64,000 nt of DNA, from the NCBI RefSeq assembly GCF_946481155.1, contig NZ_CAMLMK010000001.1:26567-90566 (forward strand). The letters run 5' to 3'. A program made the position numbers and the translations under genes. This stretch comes from an uncultured Flavobacterium sp. GTDB lineage: Bacteria; Bacteroidota; Bacteroidia; Flavobacteriales; Flavobacteriaceae. The notes below the pieces were generated by a model. It made no database searches and was not told where the DNA came from. It worked only from the letters and a program-made list of their open reading frames with translations. Shown in pieces: positions 34,285 through 44,108 of the stretch; position 1 is the stretch's first letter; each line of letters opens with the position of its first letter.

Positions 34285-35577
34285 TTACGAATTCATAAGG
34301 TTTTCAATTTCTTCCACTTCAATCGGGATGTTGCGCATCAGGTTGAATGGTTCGCCATTTTCCTGGATGATAACATCGTCTTCAAGACGGATTCCAAGAC
34401 CTTCTGCAGGAATATAGATTCCGGGTTCTACTGTGAAAACCATATTCGGCTGCATTGCTTCGTGAAGCAAACCGTAATCATGTGTGTCAAGTCCCATGTG
34501 GTGAGAGGTTCCATGCATGAAATATTTTTTATAAGCTGGCCAGTCCGGGTTTTCGTTTTGCACATCGGCTTTGTCAATCAGTCCCAATCCTAAAAGTTCC
34601 GACGTCATGATTTTACCCACTTCCACATGATATTGTTTCCAGAATGTACCCGGAACCAACATTTTCGTAGCTTCATTTTTTACATTCAACACCGCGTTGT
34701 AAACTGCTTTTTGTCGGTCTGAAAAACGTCCCGATACCGGAATCGTTCGGGTCATGTCGCTGGAATAGTTGGCATATTCAGCGCCTACATCTAAAAGAAG
34801 CATGTCGCCTTCTTTACATTGTTGGTTGTTCTCGATATAGTGCAGCACATTTGCATTATTTCCAGAAGCAATAATCGGAGTGTAAGCAAAGCCTTTTGAA
34901 CGGTTTCTCAGGAATTCGTGCGCAAATTCGGCTTCGATTTCGTATTCCATTACATTTGGCTTCACGAAAGAAAGTATGCGACGGAAACCTTTCTCGGTAA
35001 TGTTACACGCGTTTTGGATCAAATCAATCTCTTCGCTTTCTTTCACCGAACGCAAACGCTGTAAAATCGGATTCGATCGTTCAAATTTATGTGTGGGATA
35101 ATTTTCTTTCCACCATTTGATGAAACGGGCCTCGCGGGTTTCTGTTTCAATCGTTGCGCGATAATGCTCATTTGTGTTCAGGTAAACAGTGTCGGCGTAA
35201 GCCATAATTTCCCTCAAAGTCTTGTGGAAATCCTGCAGCCAGATTACTGTTTTAATTCCTGATACCTCGAATGCCCGGTTTTTGGTCAGTTTTTCACCTT
35301 CCCAAACTGCGATGTGGTCGTTGGTTTCTTTAAGGAATAAAATTTCTTTCAGGTGTTCATAAGGTGCGTCCGGAAATAACAAAAGGATGCTTTCTTCCTG
35401 ATCAACGCCGCTCAGATAAAAAATATCGCGGTGCTGGGCAAATGGCAATGTACTGTCTGCCGAAACCGGATAAATATCATTGGAGTTGAAGATGGCCACA
35501 GTACCAGGCTTCATTTCTGCCGCGAATTTTCTTCGGTTTTTGATGAATAAATCGCGGTTTATTGGATGGTATTTCAT
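34285..35577 (-). CDS. pepP: Xaa-Pro aminopeptidase (aminopeptidase P family)
   Basis: A 430-residue pita-bread metallopeptidase that removes N-terminal residues before proline. The dinuclear metal ligands are visible in order: D in LLDVGAEY, D in SSDMTRT, H in HGTSHHMGLD, E in TVEPGIYIP and E in IRLEDD. The N-terminal creatinase-like domain is present and contains SADSTLPFAQHRDIFYLSG. No signal peptide is seen, so it is probably cytoplasmic. It has its own terminator downstream and a TAAATTTG element upstream on the minus strand. Confidence 0.95.
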   Translation of the reverse strand: MKYHPINRDLFIKNRRKFAAEMKPGTVAIFNSNDIYPVSADSTLPFAQHRDIFYLSGVDQEESILLLFPDAPYEHLKEILFLKETNDHIAVWEGEKLTKNRAFEVSGIKTVIWLQDFHKTLREIMAYADTVYLNTNEHYRATIETETREARFIKWWKENYPTHKFERSNPILQRLRSVKESEEIDLIQNACNITEKGFRRILSFVKPNVMEYEIEAEFAHEFLRNRSKGFAYTPIIASGNNANVLHYIENNQQCKEGDMLLLDVGAEYANYSSDMTRTIPVSGRFSDRQKAVYNAVLNVKNEATKMLVPGTFWKQYHVEVGKIMTSELLGLGLIDKADVQNENPDWPAYKKYFMHGTSHHMGLDTHDYGLLHEAMQPNMVFTVEPGIYIPAEGLGIRLEDDVIIQENGEPFNLMRNIPIEVEEIENLMNS

Positions 35578-35768
35578 GATGAAATTGATTTTGAAAATTA
35601 CAAGAATCCAAATTTATAAACTTTAAACTCAAAAGCGGTTACGGAATTCGTAAAAATTTCCTGCATTTTAAATTTATTACAATATATTGCGATGAAATCC
35701 CGTTGCGTAGTGGGTAGCAGACAGGCAATTACGTGTACGGACAGTTTTAATAATTAAACAGAAAGACC

Positions 35769-36644
35769 ATGAAAATTCAAAATCTTTTATCGATTGCAGT
35801 AGTGTCATTTTCCTTTTTTTCATGCACGGATAAGGATGATTCGATTATTGTTTCAACGGAACCGCAGTTAATCGTAAAATTTCATTTCGATCCCGATCAG
35901 GTTCGTCTCAATAATTTAGGACAGCCTTCAACGGTACCTGCCGGTAATGCTGCGCAATCTCCATCGTTTAACAAAATAAGCTCTCATTATTTGGAATTGG
36001 CTCCAACAGCTACGACTGCTTTAGGAGCAGGCACAGTGTTGTATCATGCGCCGGAAACTACTGCGGGCGGGACAAATGCAATCGATTTCAGTCGTGCTAT
36101 AATTGTAGGGGAAGGAGAAGCGTTTCTTTCGATTCCTTTAAAAGATATTGCCGCGGGAAGCTATGAATGGGTGCGCTGTTCTTTGTCGTATCAGGATTAT
36201 AATATCAATGTGCTGAGCGCCGGAACGGAATATGTTGGAACCCTTGCTAGTTTTGTGGGTTTCAGAACGTATATTGGCACCTTTAATTCAGGAGGATATC
36301 CTTTTACGGTAAATGCCAATAAAGATCAGGGTTATTGGGCTTTCGGGTTGCAGGGTTTTCCTTATTCGACTTCAGGTCAGGCGCCTGCAGGGGCGACTAC
36401 CGTGCCTAATCCGTTGCATGCTACTTCGCCGATTCCGTCAGGTTCTTGTGTGGTAACCGGGAAGTTTGCGAACAATTTGGTAATTACAGGAAATGAAACG
36501 AGTAATATTACAGTAACCTTATCGCTTTCGATTAACAACAGTTTCGAATGGCAGGAAGTAAACGCTGATGGTAAATATGAGCCCGGAGCAGGGGAAAATG
36601 TCGTAGACATGGGTCTTCGCGGACTGATTCCGAGTTATCAATAA
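35769..36644 (+). CDS. lipoprotein of unknown function
   Basis: A 291-residue protein with a type II signal peptide: hydrophobic residues 7-17 and a lipobox ending SFFSC, with the cysteine at position 19. The mature part is rich in beta strands and glycine, and several segments (QLIVKFHFDPDQVRLNN, VDMGLRGLIPSYQ) look like conserved family edges. I do not recognise the domain with confidence; some flavobacterial lipoproteins with a similar layout are thought to bind metals or cargo, but I cannot confirm that here. A terminator follows, and sdhC starts 152 bp downstream from its own promoter. Confidence 0.75.
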   Translation: MKIQNLLSIAVVSFSFFSCTDKDDSIIVSTEPQLIVKFHFDPDQVRLNNLGQPSTVPAGNAAQSPSFNKISSHYLELAPTATTALGAGTVLYHAPETTAGGTNAIDFSRAIIVGEGEAFLSIPLKDIAAGSYEWVRCSLSYQDYNINVLSAGTEYVGTLASFVGFRTYIGTFNSGGYPFTVNANKDQGYWAFGLQGFPYSTSGQAPAGATTVPNPLHATSPIPSGSCVVTGKFANNLVITGNETSNITVTLSLSINNSFEWQEVNADGKYEPGAGENVVDMGLRGLIPSYQ

Positions 36645-36651
36645 TAGAAAT

Positions 36652-36680
36652 AAAGCCACTTTTACCAAGTGGTTTTTTTA
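36652..36680 (+). terminator. intrinsic terminator
   Basis: CCACTT/AAGTGG stem with a TTACC loop and a following T-run after the lipoprotein gene. Confidence 0.7.
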
Positions 36681-36726
36681 TTAAAATACGGGCATTTTAA
36701 ATTCATTATAAATTAGCGGTAAACAT

Positions 36727-36757
36727 TTGTGGTTAAAACCAAATAGCCTTATTTTTG
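36727..36757 (+). promoter_or_regulatory. consensus promoter of the sdhCAB operon
   Basis: TTG (36727-36729), a 20-nt spacer and TATTTTTG (36750-36757). An ATG at 36755 lies inside the -7 element, which confirms the ATG at 36797 as the sdhC start. Confidence 0.8.
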
Positions 36758-36796
36758 TTGGACTTTTTTAAAAACTATTACACTCAAACAAATACT

Positions 36797-37666
36797 ATGG
36801 CAAAATCTGTCCTTTTAAAGTCATCACTTGCGAAAAAATACTGGATGGCTCTTACTGGTTTATTTTTATGCTTGTTTTTGGCTGGTCACTTAGCCGGGAA
36901 TCTTCAGTTGATTTTTGGCGATGCATTGCAGTTTAACCAATATGCATTATTCATGACTTCCAATCCGGCGGTAAAATTATTATCTTATTTAACCTACTTC
37001 TCAATTTTATTCCACGCTGTTGACGGGTTTTTATTAACCTATCAGAACGTAAAAGCAAGACCAATCGGTTATGCTAAAAATAGTCCTTCCGCTAACAGTA
37101 GTTTCTCTTCCAGAAATATGGCGATTTTGGGGACATTAATCCTGGTTTTCATTATTGTACACATGTCAAGTTTCTGGGGTGTGATGCATTTCGACAAGAA
37201 AATGCCGCTGATGAAACAGACAATTGAGATTCAGGGAATGAAACAAGAATTGTATGTGGGAAGAAAAACAGGAGAATTTTATCCTGTAGATCAGGTTCAG
37301 CTGGAAGACGAGGCGGTTAATCCGATGGCTCCAAAGCAAATTATGATTAAAAACCGTACCGATATCTACAATGTTCAGGCGAATGTAAAAACGGGGGAAT
37401 TGTTTAAAGACTTACACAAAATCACGTTTGATTACTTCCAGGATAAAAAATTCGGATTAATCGCAACGATTCTTTACGTTTTGGCAATGGGTATTTTGGC
37501 TTTCCATTTATGGCACGGTTTCCAAAGTGCTTTCCAGTCGTTGGGTGTTAACAACAAATTCACGCCGGCTATCAAAACATTCGGAAAACTATTTGCGATC
37601 ATTGTTCCATTATTGTTTGCAATCATCCCGGTTTGCATTCATTTCAACCTTATTCTAAAGCATTAA
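36797..37666 (+). CDS. sdhC: succinate dehydrogenase cytochrome b subunit
   Basis: A 289-residue membrane subunit beginning MAKSVLLKSSLAKKYWMALTG. Five hydrophobic helices are visible, with haem-ligand histidines in LAGHLAGN, LFHAVDGF, IIVHMSSF and AFHLWHGF. This fits the single-anchor, two-haem (type B) succinate:quinone oxidoreductases found in Bacteroidota. It hands electrons from the iron-sulfur subunit to menaquinone. It is followed 3 nt later by sdhA. The longer frame from 36755 is rejected because it starts inside the promoter. Confidence 0.95.
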   Translation: MAKSVLLKSSLAKKYWMALTGLFLCLFLAGHLAGNLQLIFGDALQFNQYALFMTSNPAVKLLSYLTYFSILFHAVDGFLLTYQNVKARPIGYAKNSPSANSSFSSRNMAILGTLILVFIIVHMSSFWGVMHFDKKMPLMKQTIEIQGMKQELYVGRKTGEFYPVDQVQLEDEAVNPMAPKQIMIKNRTDIYNVQANVKTGELFKDLHKITFDYFQDKKFGLIATILYVLAMGILAFHLWHGFQSAFQSLGVNNKFTPAIKTFGKLFAIIVPLLFAIIPVCIHFNLILKH

Positions 37667-37669
37667 TAT

Positions 37670-39679
37670 ATGAAGTTAGATTCAAAAATACCAGAAGGTC
37701 CTATTGCAGAGAAATGGACTAATCATAAAAACCACTTAAAACTGGTTGCCCCAAATAACAGACCGAAAATTGATGTAATTGTTGTTGGAACAGGATTAGC
37801 AGGTGCTTCGGCTGCTGCTTCTCTTGGTGAGATGGGATACAATGTAAAATCGTTCTGTTTTCAGGATTCTCCTCGTCGTGCGCACTCAATTGCGGCTCAG
37901 GGAGGTATCAATGCAGCTAAAAATTATCAGAATGACGGGGACAGTACGTTCCGTTTATTTTACGATACGATTAAAGGAGGAGACTACCGTGCGCGTGAAG
38001 CAAATGTTCACCGTTTAGCGGAAGTTTCAGCAAATATTATTGACCAGTGTGTGGCACAGGGCGTTCCATTCGCCCGTGATTACGGCGGATTGTTGGATAA
38101 CCGTTCGTTCGGGGGTACACAGGTGCAGCGTACGTTCTATGCGGCAGGTCAAACAGGACAACAGTTATTGTTAGGGGCTTATTCGGCTTTATCAAGACAA
38201 ATCGGATTAGGGCGTGTGAAACAATACAACCGTCACGAAATGCTGGAGTTGGTAAAAGTAGACGGGAAAGCACGTGGAATTATTGCCCGTAACTTAGTTA
38301 CCGGTGAAATCGAAAGACATTCTGCACACGCAGTGATTATTGCAACAGGAGGATACGGAAACGTTTATTTCCTTTCTACAAATGCAATGGGAAGTAACGT
38401 AACTGCTGGCTGGAAAATCCACAAACAGGGAGCATTATTCGCAAATCCTTGCTACGTACAGATTCACCCGACATGTATTCCGGTACACGGGGTTAATCAA
38501 TCGAAACTGACCCTGATGTCGGAATCCTTGCGTAACTCAGGACGTATCTGGGTGCCAAAGAAAAAAGAAGATGCGGAAGCGATCAGAGCAGGGAAATTGA
38601 AACCGACCCAGATTGCGGAAGAAGATAGAGATTATTATTTAGAGAGAAGATATCCGGCTTTCGGAAACCTTGTGCCGCGTGATGTAGCATCAAGAGCTGC
38701 GAAAGAGCGTTGCGATGCAGGGTATGGAATTGAAGGGAACGCCACTAACGAAGGGGTTTATCTTGATTTCTCAACTGAAATCCAGAACAAAGGAAAACAG
38801 GCAGCTTATGCGAAAGGGAATCATAACCCGACAGCAGAAGAAATTACCACGTTAGGTAAAGCCTGGTTGGAAGAGAAATATGGTAATTTATTTACCATGT
38901 ACCAGAAAATCACTGACGAAAATCCATACGAAACGCCAATGAAAATTTACCCGGCCGTTCACTATACCATGGGTGGTGTTTGGGTAGATTATAACTTACA
39001 GTCGACTATCCCAGGATGTTTCGTGGCAGGTGAGGCGAACTTCTCCGATCACGGTGCTAACCGTTTGGGGGCTTCTGCCTTGATGCAAGGTTTAGCCGAT
39101 GGTTACTTCGTATTGCCTTATACCGTTGCCGATTATTTAGCCGATGAAATCCGTACCGGAAAAATTTCTACCGATTCTCCTGAATTCGTGGAAGCAGAAA
39201 ACCGGGTGAAAGATTCAATCAATAAATTCTTAAACAACAACGGAACAAAATCTGTTGATCATTTCCATAAAGAACTAGGCCACATCATGTGGAATAAAGT
39301 AGGTATGGGCCGAAATGAACAAGGGTTGAGAGAAGCTATTGTTGAGATTGCTGCTTTAAAAGAGGAATTCTACAAGGATGTTTACGTTCCTGGAAGTGCC
39401 GATGAATTGAACCCTGAATTGGAAAAAGCGCTTCGTGTTGCCGATTTCATTGAGTTAGGGCAGTTAATGGCAATGGACGCGTTGCAACGTAAAGAATCTT
39501 GTGGCGGTCACTTCCGTGAGGAGTATCAGGATTCAGAAGGAGAGACTTTGCGTGATGATGAAAACTTTAAATTTGTTGGTGCCTGGGAATACAAAGGCGA
39601 CGACATCAGTAAAGAAGAGCTTCACAAAGAAGAATTGAAATACGAGTTTATCAAAATCGCAGCCCGTAATTATAAGTAA
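37670..39679 (+). CDS. sdhA: succinate dehydrogenase flavoprotein subunit
   Basis: A 669-residue catalytic subunit oxidising succinate to fumarate. [17 protein letters not shown] is the FAD Rossmann loop, and [14 protein letters not shown] includes the histidine that covalently binds FAD. Substrate-binding pieces are [18 protein letters not shown] and [18 protein letters not shown]. The protein is longer than the E. coli enzyme because of Bacteroidota-type insertions in the capping and C-terminal helical regions. It forms the soluble head of complex II with SdhB on the cytoplasmic face. Confidence 0.97.
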   Translation: MKLDSKIPEGPIAEKWTNHKNHLKLVAPNNRPKIDVIVVGTGLAGASAAASLGEMGYNVKSFCFQDSPRRAHSIAAQGGINAAKNYQNDGDSTFRLFYDTIKGGDYRAREANVHRLAEVSANIIDQCVAQGVPFARDYGGLLDNRSFGGTQVQRTFYAAGQTGQQLLLGAYSALSRQIGLGRVKQYNRHEMLELVKVDGKARGIIARNLVTGEIERHSAHAVIIATGGYGNVYFLSTNAMGSNVTAGWKIHKQGALFANPCYVQIHPTCIPVHGVNQSKLTLMSESLRNSGRIWVPKKKEDAEAIRAGKLKPTQIAEEDRDYYLERRYPAFGNLVPRDVASRAAKERCDAGYGIEGNATNEGVYLDFSTEIQNKGKQAAYAKGNHNPTAEEITTLGKAWLEEKYGNLFTMYQKITDENPYETPMKIYPAVHYTMGGVWVDYNLQSTIPGCFVAGEANFSDHGANRLGASALMQGLADGYFVLPYTVADYLADEIRTGKISTDSPEFVEAENRVKDSINKFLNNNGTKSVDHFHKELGHIMWNKVGMGRNEQGLREAIVEIAALKEEFYKDVYVPGSADELNPELEKALRVADFIELGQLMAMDALQRKESCGGHFREEYQDSEGETLRDDENFKFVGAWEYKGDDISKEELHKEELKYEFIKIAARNYK

Positions 39680-39742
39680 TTAGGAGTAAAGTGTAAACAC
39701 TAATGCCTTTTGCCTCTTGGCTTATGGCTTAAATTAAAAAAT

Positions 39743-40504
39743 ATGAGTGCAGCAAAAAATATCAATATAAACCTTAAGATCTGGCGTCAGAAAAACGCGA
39801 AATCGAAAGGAAGCATGGAAACTTATAAATTGGATAATGTTTCTACTGCGAGTTCGTTTCTGGAAATGTTGGACCAGTTAAATGAACAGTTAATCAACGA
39901 AAGAAAAGAGCCTGTCGCGTTCGATCACGACTGTCGTGAGGGAATCTGCGGAATGTGTTCGCTATACATCAATGGCCGCGCACACGGACCGGATACAGGA
40001 ATTACTACATGTCAGTTGCACATGAGAATGTTCAAGGACAATGATACGATTTTTGTTGAACCATGGAGAAGTAAAGCTTTCCCTGTAATCAAAGATTTGA
40101 TCGTAGACAGAAGTTCTTTCGAAAGAATTCAGCAGGCCGGAGGTTTCGTTTCTGTAAACACTTCAGGAAATACTATCGATGCCAATGCGGTTCCGGTTCC
40201 AAAACACGATGCGGATAAAGCTTTCGAAGCAGCGGCTTGTATTGGTTGCGGTGCCTGTGTGGCTAGCTGTAAAAATGGTTCTGCGATGCTTTTCGTCGGA
40301 GCTAAAGTTTCACAGTATGCACTACTTCCGCAAGGAAAAGTGGAAGCGACACAACGTGTATTAAACATGGTACGTCAGATGGACGAAGAAGGATTCGGAA
40401 ACTGTACCAATACCGGAGCATGTGAAGTGGAATGCCCGAAAGGAATCTCTTTAGAAAACATCGCCCGCATGAACAGAGAGTATCTGAAAGCGAGTATGAA
40501 ATAA
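39743..40504 (+). CDS. sdhB: succinate dehydrogenase iron-sulfur subunit
   Basis: A 253-residue electron-transfer subunit. The [2Fe-2S] cysteines are C64, C69, C72 and C90 (CREGICGMC plus TTC). The [4Fe-4S] and [3Fe-4S] clusters are held by [12 protein letters not shown] and [15 protein letters not shown] start at the ATG at 39743 ([12 protein letters not shown]); an upstream ATG at 39710 would add a non-family stretch. There is a 63-nt gap after sdhA without a terminator, so the three genes should form one operon. Confidence 0.97.
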   Translation: MSAAKNININLKIWRQKNAKSKGSMETYKLDNVSTASSFLEMLDQLNEQLINERKEPVAFDHDCREGICGMCSLYINGRAHGPDTGITTCQLHMRMFKDNDTIFVEPWRSKAFPVIKDLIVDRSSFERIQQAGGFVSVNTSGNTIDANAVPVPKHDADKAFEAAACIGCGACVASCKNGSAMLFVGAKVSQYALLPQGKVEATQRVLNMVRQMDEEGFGNCTNTGACEVECPKGISLENIARMNREYLKASMK

Positions 40505-40528
40505 ATTCTTGAATTAAACTGTAGTCTT

Positions 40529-41071
40529 ATGAAAAAGATATTTGTCTTATTGCTAGTAGCGGCTTTTGCTGCCTCATGTTCAAGTGATGACTCTTCATCA
40601 GGAGGAACTTCAACACCAACACCAATGACTGCGGTTGTGGATGCTTATTCTTTCCCGATGTGGCCCGAAGCCGGAGGTAATTTCAGCGATCCTTCCGGGG
40701 GAATGTACGGATCCGATTATCATTTGTTGGAAGGTTTTAAACTGCATACAGTAACCACAGCAAAAACAACGCTGAAAGACTATAAATACTACATTCGTTT
40801 GGCGGTGCCTAAAATTGATGTCAGCGTTGGGACGCATAACTTCAGTAACACGCAATTGCCAGATGGTTATTTTGCAGATTTGGATATCGAAGCGGTGGAA
40901 AATGACAATGGAGAAAATGAGGCAACCATTAGCGGAAAGATCATCGTGACAAGTTATGATATGGCGACAAAAAGGGTCAAAGGGACGTTTAATTTCACTA
41001 CCAGTAATGGAGTTACGGCTACAGAGACGCATGATGTTTCCGGTACTTTCAATTACGTTCTGGCAGATTAA
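40529..41071 (+). CDS. small lipoprotein of unknown function
   Basis: A 180-residue protein with a type II signal peptide: hydrophobic residues 4-15, lipobox AASC with the cysteine at 17, then a serine/aspartate-rich linker SSDDSSSGG. The mature domain is beta-rich and ends with GTFNFTTSN and HDVSGTFNYV repeats typical of small Bacteroidota surface lipoproteins. I do not recognise a function. It starts 24 nt after sdhB, so it could be carried on the sdh mRNA, and a strong terminator follows it. Confidence 0.75.
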   Translation: MKKIFVLLLVAAFAASCSSDDSSSGGTSTPTPMTAVVDAYSFPMWPEAGGNFSDPSGGMYGSDYHLLEGFKLHTVTTAKTTLKDYKYYIRLAVPKIDVSVGTHNFSNTQLPDGYFADLDIEAVENDNGENEATISGKIIVTSYDMATKRVKGTFNFTTSNGVTATETHDVSGTFNYVLAD

Positions 41072-41089
41072 ATAAAAATAGAATTTATA

Positions 41090-41128
41090 AAAAAAACGCA
41101 TCCGGCTTTGTTGGATGCGTTTTTTTAT
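41090..41128. terminator. bidirectional intrinsic terminator
   Basis: AAAAAACGCATCC/GGATGCGTTTTTT with a short loop, between the converging lipoprotein and T9SS genes. Confidence 0.85.
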
Positions 41129-41174
41129 TCTAGTTCAGTTTCAATTTAATTCGAAGAATTCACAAATTTTAGAA

Positions 41175-43451
41175 TTATTGTACAACCACTTTTTTAGTAA
41201 CATTGTTCTTAAATTTAAGGAAATAAATACCTTTTGAATAGTTGGTAAAATCAATTAGCGTAACGGGCTGTTTTATATGAATTTCTTTTATCTGTTTTCC
41301 ATTTATGTCCATTAGAAATGCTTTGGTATTAATCAACTCTGGTTGTGTGATATTAATAGTGATAATGTCGGTGCTTGGATTAGGGTAAATACTGATGGTT
41401 CCAATGTTGTTTGCAAATTCATTGTCTGAAAGGGTTGTGGTATATAAACCGCTTTCCCAAACACCTCTTCCATAAAACGAAACTCTTATTATGCTATTGT
41501 CTGTGCCATCAAAATATCCAAATAGATCTGAAATTTGTGCAATTAAAGGTAATCCACCTGAGAAACTTTGCCAATCGGTCATGGTATTGTTTCTATAATA
41601 TACCCCGAATGCTGTAGCCAGATAGAAACTTTCATTTGTTGAATAAGGATCGTGAACCAGGTTTAAAATATTTACATTTGATAGCGTACCTGAAATATCT
41701 GTCCAGTTAACGCCCTTATTTGTAGAGCGATATATTTTACTGCCACAAGTCACATAAACGATATTAGTGTTGTTTTTGTTGACAGCAATAGTGCTGTAAG
41801 CATTTGTGGCGCTGGGAGTTGTTGAGACTTGAGCGAAGGTACTGCCATTGGAACTGTAGTAGACTTTGTTGTTGTCCAGTACAACATATATTTCATTGAT
41901 GTGTGTAGGGGATACTGCGACACTTTTTACATTAGCCGTGAATGTTTTTATAGTCGTCCAAGATGGATTTGCAGTTAGCAGGTTTGTCGTTTTTTTTAGT
42001 TTTATCCCTTGGCTAATTAATGCAAAACTGGTATTTAAATCTGAAAAAACATACTTATCATTGTTGTTTGGAGTGGCTATGCCAAATGTATTTCCGCCGC
42101 TATTTAAGACCAGATCCCTTCTTTCCGCATTTTCGTGGTAGTATACCGTATTTGGATTTGCATAATCGAAAGAAGATTTAGATCCCCAGTCACCCCCTCG
42201 GTTGCAATACCAGGTATTACCGTTTAGATAAATCTCCCCATTATCTTGAGTTCCAATAGATGTAATGTTTCGGGACAATTTACTTTGCCCCATATGGTAT
42301 ATTTCGGTAGCACTTAATCCGTCGGCACTTGGAGTCCATTCAATGCCGCCATCGGTACTGAGAAATATTCCGCCGTCGTTTATGTTAAAGAACTTGTTAT
42401 TATTATAGGGTGAGGTAATTATTTGATGCATATCGGTATGGCATTTTTCCCACCAGTTTGTAAGCTGACTCCAATTGGTCCCGGCATCCGTACTTTTCCA
42501 GACTACATGCCCACATGCATAAAGAATATTTGCGTTGGTTCTATCAGCAAATAATCCCCAATTATAATTTCCCTGTCCGTTTTCGTTTCCTTCGTACCCA
42601 TTTAAGTTAGGCTGTACATCGCCCTTTTTTAGTGTAAAAGTAGTTCCTCCGTCTGTAGACTGATAGATAATTCCACCTTGTCCGGAGGCACTGTTACTTC
42701 CAACAAATCCCACATATACGATATTGTCATTGGCAGCCGACACAGCAATTCTTCCGCCATTACCTGGACCCGGGTTTACGGAGCTTATTTGTGTCCATGT
42801 TGAACCATCGTCTGTACTCTTCCAAAAAGTATTGTCTGTTACGGCATATACTGTATTTAATGAATTGGGTTTGTATACCATGTCTTTAAAGGCTCCTCCA
42901 TTTAAAGTACTAAGCCAGGTTTGTCCGGAATCCGTACTTTTCCATATTCCGTCTGTTGTACAGGCTAAAAGTGTGTTGTGATTATTGGGTGATATCAAAA
43001 TTTCGAGTGCCATACGGTTGCCAATTCCTGAATTTGAGGAAGCCCAGGTCATACCACCATCTGTACTTTTATATATTCCATATCCATCGCCATAATAATT
43101 TGCGTCTCCTGTTGACAGGTAGAGAATGTTATCGTTCGTGTAATCGATGCAAACGGCAGAACAACTTCCTTGCGGAATCTGATTGTCGGTGGCAGTTTTG
43201 CTCCAGTTTTGTCCTTCGTCGTTGCTTGTCCAAAGCCCCCCGGACGCACTAACGGCGTACATTTTTTGTGGATTTGAAGGATGGAATTTTACTTGACTTA
43301 CGCGCCCGATGCCGTGAATTTGCCCAGATATGTTAGTGGGAAAAGCAATAGGTCCCTTTATGGTCCAATTTCCGTTTGTATTTTGAGAATAGGTTAGTGA
43401 AGTAAAAAAAGCTATTGAAAGGAAAAGTATTTTTCTAAAATGAAGTTTCAT
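41175..43451 (-). CDS. secreted Asp-box (sialidase/VPS10-like) repeat protein with type A T9SS sorting domain
   Basis: A 758-residue secreted protein. Residues 1-22 form a signal peptide ending TYSQN. The body is a beta-propeller-like array with at least eight Asp-box motifs of the form S-x-D-x-G-x-x-W (for example STDGGMTW, STDSGQTW, STDDGSTW, STDAGTNW, SNDEGQNW). The last 80 residues are a type A sorting domain: ISIYPNPSTDIITI, then GKQIKEI and KGIYFLKFKNNVTKKVVVQ. It should be exported by type IX secretion and anchored or released at the surface. There is no clear enzymatic residue set. The small secreted protein at 43473 is encoded 21 nt upstream in the same direction. Confidence 0.93.
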   Translation of the reverse strand: MKLHFRKILFLSIAFFTSLTYSQNTNGNWTIKGPIAFPTNISGQIHGIGRVSQVKFHPSNPQKMYAVSASGGLWTSNDEGQNWSKTATDNQIPQGSCSAVCIDYTNDNILYLSTGDANYYGDGYGIYKSTDGGMTWASSNSGIGNRMALEILISPNNHNTLLACTTDGIWKSTDSGQTWLSTLNGGAFKDMVYKPNSLNTVYAVTDNTFWKSTDDGSTWTQISSVNPGPGNGGRIAVSAANDNIVYVGFVGSNSASGQGGIIYQSTDGGTTFTLKKGDVQPNLNGYEGNENGQGNYNWGLFADRTNANILYACGHVVWKSTDAGTNWSQLTNWWEKCHTDMHQIITSPYNNNKFFNINDGGIFLSTDGGIEWTPSADGLSATEIYHMGQSKLSRNITSIGTQDNGEIYLNGNTWYCNRGGDWGSKSSFDYANPNTVYYHENAERRDLVLNSGGNTFGIATPNNNDKYVFSDLNTSFALISQGIKLKKTTNLLTANPSWTTIKTFTANVKSVAVSPTHINEIYVVLDNNKVYYSSNGSTFAQVSTTPSATNAYSTIAVNKNNTNIVYVTCGSKIYRSTNKGVNWTDISGTLSNVNILNLVHDPYSTNESFYLATAFGVYYRNNTMTDWQSFSGGLPLIAQISDLFGYFDGTDNSIIRVSFYGRGVWESGLYTTTLSDNEFANNIGTISIYPNPSTDIITINITQPELINTKAFLMDINGKQIKEIHIKQPVTLIDFTNYSKGIYFLKFKNNVTKKVVVQ

Positions 43452-43472
43452 AAGTTAATTTTTTTGAGATAA

Positions 43473-43850
43473 TTAATTTCTGCTGTTTTTTTCTTTTTCC
43501 CATATTTCCATACGCTCTTTTTTGGTTAAGATGCGTCCGTCTTCCTGGACATAGGGCAGCATTTGTTTTTGCCACTTTAGAAATTTTTTGTACTCAAAAG
43601 CATATTGTAATGTCTTTTCGTTTTTGTATTCTTTAATCTTTGATTTTTTTTCTTCGAAGATTTCTTTTTCTTCGGTTGGTTTCTCCCTGTTTTTCCAGTA
43701 ACTGTTAAAGGTTTCTACTGCTTTAAAGTAATTAGTGTTTGGGTCATTCATCATCATTATCCATTCTGGAGTTTCCTCCATGGATTTCTGGGCTTCTGCA
43801 TTTTGAAAGAAGCACAGGAGCAGTAAGGCAAGTAATGTCTTTAGTTTCAT
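43473..43850 (-). CDS. small secreted protein of unknown function
   Basis: A 125-residue protein with a signal peptide (hydrophobic residues 5-15, cleavage after NAEAQ). The mature part is short, helical and strongly charged (EEKEIFEEKKSKIKEYKNEK and similar). There is no recognised domain. It lies 21 nt before the Asp-box T9SS gene on the same strand and is probably co-transcribed with it, so it may be a partner, chaperone or export companion of that protein; this is an inference from position only. Confidence 0.7.
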   Translation of the reverse strand: MKLKTLLALLLLCFFQNAEAQKSMEETPEWIMMMNDPNTNYFKAVETFNSYWKNREKPTEEKEIFEEKKSKIKEYKNEKTLQYAFEYKKFLKWQKQMLPYVQEDGRILTKKERMEIWEKEKNSRN

Positions 43851-44064
43851 AGGTTATTTTTTAGGTTAAATAGTATTCTAAGGGCGTAGTAAAATTATAT
43901 TTTTTTCAATATAAAGTCATTTTTCACAACATTTTTTCGTGTAAAATTTATTTTTATAACATAATGTTGTTTTCCGGATATTTTAAGCATCTCCAATAGA
44001 ACCAGTATGATTAAAGGAGGTTTTGAAACGATTTTAGATTAAATAATAAAAAAGCATATTCATT

Positions 44065-44094
44065 TTGGCTGCGTTTTTGTTTTTACTAATTTTA
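44065..44094 (+). promoter_or_regulatory. near-consensus promoter for the omega-amidase-like gene
   Basis: TTG (44065-44067), a 19-nt spacer and TAATTTTA (44087-44094), which differs from TANNTTTG at the last base; the ATG is 14 nt downstream. Confidence 0.5.
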
Positions 44095-44108
44095 GCAAAA
44101 CATTTTTT

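Noticed and set aside
36755..36796. Upstream ATG for sdhC
   Set aside because: It lies inside the -7 element TATTTTTG (36750-36757), so it would not be in the mRNA.
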